NCBI RefSeq assembly: GCF_007096885.1
Contig: NZ_VJNO01000019.1
Span: forward strand, 60,789-124,788
From: Streptomyces sp. 130
Lineage (GTDB): Bacteria > Actinomycetota > Actinomycetes > Streptomycetales > Streptomycetaceae
Reading direction: 5' to 3'
DNA: 64,000 nt
A program made the position numbers and the translations under genes. Positions 60,599 to 64,000 of the stretch are shown in pieces. Position 1 is the stretch's first letter; each line of letters starts with the position of its first letter. A model generated the notes under the pieces. That model saw only the letters and a list, made by a program, of their open reading frames with translations. It did not search any database and was not told the origin of the DNA.

Positions 60599-63094
60599 TC
60601 AGTTGCCCGCGCTGTCCACGACCGCCGCCCACTCGTCGAGCAGCGCCTCGGCGGAGGCGTCGTCGGGCCCCTCGGCCCACAGGTGGGTGACGGCTTCGGC
60701 CGGGTCCGGCAGCACCATGACCCAGCGCCCGTCCGCCTCGACGACCCGCACGCCGTCCGTCGTGTCGACGTCCCGGTCGCCGGCCGCCTCCACGACCCGG
60801 CGCATGACGAGGCCCTTCACGGCCCACGGTGTCGCCAGGTCACGGCGCAGGACATGGGCGCGCGGGATGCGGGCGTCGATCTGGCTCAGCGTGAGCTGGG
60901 TCCTGGCGACGAGCCCGATGAGCCGCACGAATGCGGCCGTCCCGTCGAAGACACTGGCGAATTCGGGAACGATGAAGCCGCCGCGCCCGTCTCCTCCGAA
61001 GATGGTGCCTTCCTCACGCCCCACCCGGGTCAGGTCGTCCGGCGACGTGGTCGTCCACTCGACCTGCGTGCCGTGGTACGCGGCGACCTGCTCGGCGACC
61101 CTGGTCGTGGTGACCGGGAGCGCCACCCGCCCGCTGCGCCGCTCGGCGGCGACGAGGTCGAGCATGACGAGCAGCGCCCGGTCGTCCTCCACGATCCGGC
61201 CTCGTTCGTCCACCAGGGACAGCCGCTCGCCCACGGGGTCGAAGCGGACGCCGAAGGCCGCCCGCGCCGAGGAGACGATCTCGCCCAGGCGCACGAGACC
61301 CTTGCGCCGGGCCTCGGCCGTCTCGGTCGGCCGGGACTCGTCGAGGCCGGGGTTGATGGTCAGCGCGTCCACGCCCAGCCGTCCGAGGAGGCTCGGCAGC
61401 ACGAGTCCCGCGCTGCCGTTGGAGGCGTCGACGACGACCTTCAGCTGGGCGTCGGCGATCCCGGTCGTGTCCACGTTGCGCAGCAGTGACCCGGTGTACG
61501 AGTCGAAGACGCTGGACGGGAAGTAGATGTCACCGATCTCGCCGGGGAAGGCACGCCGGTACTCCTGCCTGGCGTAGACGCGGTCCAGCTTTCGCTGCCG
61601 CGCCTGAGAGAGGTCCGCCCCGCGTTCGTCGAAGAACATGATGTCGACGGAGTCGGGCACGCCCTGCGACGTACGGATCATGATTCCGCCGGCGCTGCCG
61701 CGCGCGGTCTGCTGACGCGCGACGGGCAGCGGCACGTTCTCCAGGTCCCGTACGTCGATGGCGCTGGCCTGGAGCGCGGAGATCACGGCGCGTTTGAGCG
61801 CCCGTGCGCCTCGGGAGTGGTCCCGGGCGGTGGTGACGGTGGAGCCCTTCTTGAGCGTCGTCGCGTAGGCACCGGCCAGCCTGACGGCGAGCTCGGGGGT
61901 GATCTCGACGTTCAGGATGCCGGAGACGCCGCGTGCCCCGAAGAGGTGGGCCTGGCCGCGGGACTCCCAGATCACCGAGGTGTTGACGAAGGCGCCGGCC
62001 TCGATGGTCTTGAAGGGGTAGACGCGGACGTTCCCCTGAATGATCGATTCCTCACCGACGAGGCATTCATCGCCGATGACCGCGCCGTCCTCGATCCGGG
62101 AGGCACGCATGATGTCGGTGTTCTTGCCGACCACACAGCCGCGCAGGTTGCTGTGGTCGCCGATGTACACGTTGTCGTGGACCACGGCCTTGTGCAGGAA
62201 GGCGCCGCTCTTGACGACGACGTTGGACCCGATGACCGTGTGCTCGCGGATCTCCACGCCGGCCTCGACCTTTGCGTAGTCCCCGATGTACAGCGGGCCG
62301 CGCAGCACGGCGTCGGGGTGCACGTCGGCGCCTTCGGCCACCCAGACCCCGGGCGAGATCTCGAAGCCGTCGATTTCGACGTCGACCTTGCGCTCCAGCA
62401 CGTCGGCCTGGGCCTTCACATAGCTCTCGTGGGTGCCCACGTCCTCCCAGTAGCCCTCGGCGACATAGCCGTAGATGGGCTTGCCCTCCTTCATGAGCTG
62501 CGGGAAGACGTCCCCGGACCAGTCCACCGAGGCATCGGCCTCGACGTAGTTGAAGACCTCGGGCTCCATGACGTAAATGCCCGTGTTCACGGTGTCGGAG
62601 AAGACCTGGCCCCAGGTCGGCTTCTCCAGGAAGCGTTCGACCTGACCCTGCTCGTCCACGATCGTGATCCCGAATTCCAGTGGATTGGGAACGCGGGTGA
62701 GGCAGACGGTGACGAGGCCGCCTTTCTCCTTGTGGAAGGCGATGAGATCCGTGAGGTCGAAGTCGGTGAGCGCGTCACCGGAAATGACGAGGAAGGTGTC
62801 GTCCTTCAGCGCCTCTTCGGCGTTCTTCACGCTGCCGGCGGTGCCGAGCGGCTTCTCCTCATTGGCATAGCTCAGCTCCATGCCGAGCTCTTCGCCGTCT
62901 CCGAAGTAATTCTTCACCAGGGAGGCTAGGAACTGAACGGTCACGACCGTCTCGTTGAGCCCGTGCCGTTTCAGCAGCCGGAGCACATGCTCCATGATCG
63001 GCCGATTGGCCACGGGCAGGAGCGGTTTGGGCATGCTCGAGGTCATGGGGCGAAGGCGAGTGCCTTCGCCGCCAGCCATTACGACGGCCTTCAT
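60599..63094 (-). CDS. Nucleotidyltransferase / left-handed-helix / phosphomannomutase-like fusion
   Basis: An 831-residue protein in three parts. Residues 1-235 are a sugar-1-phosphate nucleotidyltransferase (MAGGEGTRLRPMTSSMPKPLLP). Residues 250-370 are hexapeptide repeats (VIGSNVVVKSGAF; IGDHSNLRGCVVG). From 380 on there is a phosphomannomutase-like region. In that last part the active loop reads GGIMIRTSQGVPDSVD instead of the TASHNP type, and the metal loop reads FDPVGERLSLVD instead of DGDxDR, so mutase activity is doubtful. GDP-mannose synthesis is the usual annotation. Confidence 0.9.
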   Translation of the reverse strand: MKAVVMAGGEGTRLRPMTSSMPKPLLPVANRPIMEHVLRLLKRHGLNETVVTVQFLASLVKNYFGDGEELGMELSYANEEKPLGTAGSVKNAEEALKDDTFLVISGDALTDFDLTDLIAFHKEKGGLVTVCLTRVPNPLEFGITIVDEQGQVERFLEKPTWGQVFSDTVNTGIYVMEPEVFNYVEADASVDWSGDVFPQLMKEGKPIYGYVAEGYWEDVGTHESYVKAQADVLERKVDVEIDGFEISPGVWVAEGADVHPDAVLRGPLYIGDYAKVEAGVEIREHTVIGSNVVVKSGAFLHKAVVHDNVYIGDHSNLRGCVVGKNTDIMRASRIEDGAVIGDECLVGEESIIQGNVRVYPFKTIEAGAFVNTSVIWESRGQAHLFGARGVSGILNVEITPELAVRLAGAYATTLKKGSTVTTARDHSRGARALKRAVISALQASAIDVRDLENVPLPVARQQTARGSAGGIMIRTSQGVPDSVDIMFFDERGADLSQARQRKLDRVYARQEYRRAFPGEIGDIYFPSSVFDSYTGSLLRNVDTTGIADAQLKVVVDASNGSAGLVLPSLLGRLGVDALTINPGLDESRPTETAEARRKGLVRLGEIVSSARAAFGVRFDPVGERLSLVDERGRIVEDDRALLVMLDLVAAERRSGRVALPVTTTRVAEQVAAYHGTQVEWTTTSPDDLTRVGREEGTIFGGDGRGGFIVPEFASVFDGTAAFVRLIGLVARTQLTLSQIDARIPRAHVLRRDLATPWAVKGLVMRRVVEAAGDRDVDTTDGVRVVEADGRWVMVLPDPAEAVTHLWAEGPDDASAEALLDEWAAVVDSAGN

Positions 63095-63207
63095 GTCGGA
63101 AACGTCCTCCTTGAGAGACGACGGTCGAGCCGACTTCGCCCGTCAGGGCGGCTTCTGTGTCATCAGCCGCGGGCCGGCGGCGTTGCACGGCACCACATCA
63201 GCGAAGC

Positions 63208-63816
63208 TCAATCGGCTACTGCATCCGCCTTGACCAGGCGGCGGACCTGAACCACGTACAAGATTCCTGCCCACCAATAGAGGGTTGTACCCCACCCTGC
63301 GAACGCCCATCCGAAAACGGTGGCCACCTCTGCCAGCCAACCATGCCCGTCGCTGAGCAGCAACAAGGGGAATGCGTACATGAGGTTGAACGTGGCTGCC
63401 TTGCCGAGGAAGTTCACCTGGGGCGGCGGATAGCCGTGCCGGCGCAGGATTCCGACCATCACGAGGAGCATCAGCTCGCGGGCGAGCAGGGCGATGGTGA
63501 GCCAGAGAGGCAGGATCTCGCGCCAGGTGAGTCCGACGAGAGTGGAAAGAATGTAGAGACGGTCGGCGGCCGGGTCGAGCAGCCGGCCGAGGCTGCTGAT
63601 CTGGTTCCAGCGGCGTGCGAGCTTGCCGTCGAGGTAGTCGCTGACGCCGCTGAACATCAGGACCAGCAATGCCCAGCCGTCGCTCTCGGGCCCGCCGAAC
63701 TCGGGGCGGAGAATCAGCCACAGGAAGACGGGTACGCCGACCAGGCGCAACATGCTGAGGATGTTGGGGATGGTGAGTACCCGGTCCGTCTGAACGCGGG
63801 TCTCCTGGACCTCCAC
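63208..63816 (-). CDS. CDP-alcohol phosphatidyltransferase
   Basis: A 202-residue membrane enzyme that moves a phosphatidyl group from CDP-diacylglycerol to an alcohol. The full signature D-G-x2-A-R-x8-G-x3-D-x3-D is present (DYLDGKLARRWNQISSLGRLLDPAADR, about 52-78), with further hydrophobic segments. It is PgsA-like, but the acceptor (glycerol phosphate, inositol phosphate or other) cannot be told. GTG at 63816 has AGGAGG 7 nt upstream. It is the first gene after the rRNA operon. Confidence 0.92.
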   Translation of the reverse strand: MEVQETRVQTDRVLTIPNILSMLRLVGVPVFLWLILRPEFGGPESDGWALLVLMFSGVSDYLDGKLARRWNQISSLGRLLDPAADRLYILSTLVGLTWREILPLWLTIALLARELMLLVMVGILRRHGYPPPQVNFLGKAATFNLMYAFPLLLLSDGHGWLAEVATVFGWAFAGWGTTLYWWAGILYVVQVRRLVKADAVAD

Positions 63817-63923
63817 CCGGGGGCCTCCTGTGTCAAGAACGTGCCAACGATGCCCCCTGACCCTACCCTCAGCCCCGGATGCCGAGCGCACAGGGGTGCC
63901 GGGCGCCCCTGGGAACGCGAAAA

Positions 63924-63950
63924 AGCCCCGTGCCACAAGGGCACGGGGCT
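63924..63950 (-). terminator. rRNA operon terminator
   Basis: An 11-bp stem (AGCCCCGTGCC at 63924-63934, GGCACGGGGCT at 63940-63950) with a 5-nt loop, then five T on the minus strand: a classic intrinsic terminator just after 5S rRNA. Confidence 0.9.
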
Positions 63951-63959
63951 CTTCCTAAA

Positions 63960-64000
63960 AGGAGTTCGGCGGCGTCCTACTCTCCCACAGGGTCCCCCCT
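63960..64000 (-). rRNA. rrf: 5S ribosomal RNA, 3' end (cut by window edge)
   Basis: The reverse complement of 63961-64000 contains GGGGGGACCCTGTGGGAGAG and then TAGGACGCCGCCGAACTCC. This is the well-known 3' end of Streptomyces 5S rRNA (loop E region, helix IV and the closing strand of helix I). The rest lies beyond the window, so an rRNA operon reads into it from the right. Confidence 0.95.

Overview
The window is very GC-rich with GC-biased third codon positions, dense short-spaced operons and many GTG starts. It also carries the actinobacterial FHA/MerR/DUF151/MerR/gcvP neighbourhood and a Streptomyces-type 5S rRNA 3' end. Together these point to a Streptomyces chromosome. No genus-level search was possible, so this rests on recognised families and motifs.

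Layout. (1) 1-12.1 kb: the right-hand part of a biosynthetic gene cluster, all on the minus strand. Transcription order is type I DAHP synthase, LuxC-like acyl reductase, LuxE/PaaK-like ligase, an alpha/alpha-toroid repeat protein, a MIF/tautomerase-like protein, ACP, compact AMP-ligase, SDR, EhpF-like ligase, secreted allene-oxide-cyclase-like barrel, MFS exporter, then a Zn-alcohol dehydrogenase cut by the window edge. Two near-identical 37-bp operator-like elements stand upstream of the first gene (12032-12068) and of the dehydrogenase (361-397). The cluster looks built to supply, activate and reduce a shikimate-derived carboxylic acid and to export the product; the product itself is not recognised. 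(2) 12.3-22 kb: an IS5-type transposase remnant, a MocA-type oxidoreductase, lipoprotein, ung, an orphan family-5 solute-binding lipoprotein, two FabG-like SDRs behind a palindromic operator, a DUF3037/HipA-like kinase pair, and an aldo/keto-reductase fragment. (3) 22.1-31.8 kb: a complete L-arabinose locus. It holds a LacI-type regulator, araB-araA-araD on the minus strand and a divergent ChvE/GguA/GguB-type ABC importer, with LacI-type operators at all three promoters. (4) 31.9-50.2 kb: assorted regulators with linked transporters or enzymes (TetR/MFS, LysR/EamA, MocR/flavin protein, His-rich PadR, MerR-HEAT with a second HEAT protein), an S9 peptidase, PhzF-like protein, CPBP protease, glutamate-cysteine ligase family protein and DUF5999. 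(5) 50.2-64 kb: housekeeping genes. These are gcvP under a tandem glycine riboswitch, a PRC-barrel protein, dinB, MerR, DUF151 nuclease, FtsR-like MerR, GarA-like FHA protein, DUF881-Sbp-DUF881, a nucleotidyltransferase/phosphomannomutase fusion, a CDP-alcohol phosphatidyltransferase, and the end of an rRNA operon.

The part most likely to be undescribed is the 1-12 kb cluster. Its pairing of carboxylate-reductase enzymes with a tautomerase-like protein, a prenyltransferase-beta-like toroid protein and a secreted cyclase-like barrel matches no pathway I can name.
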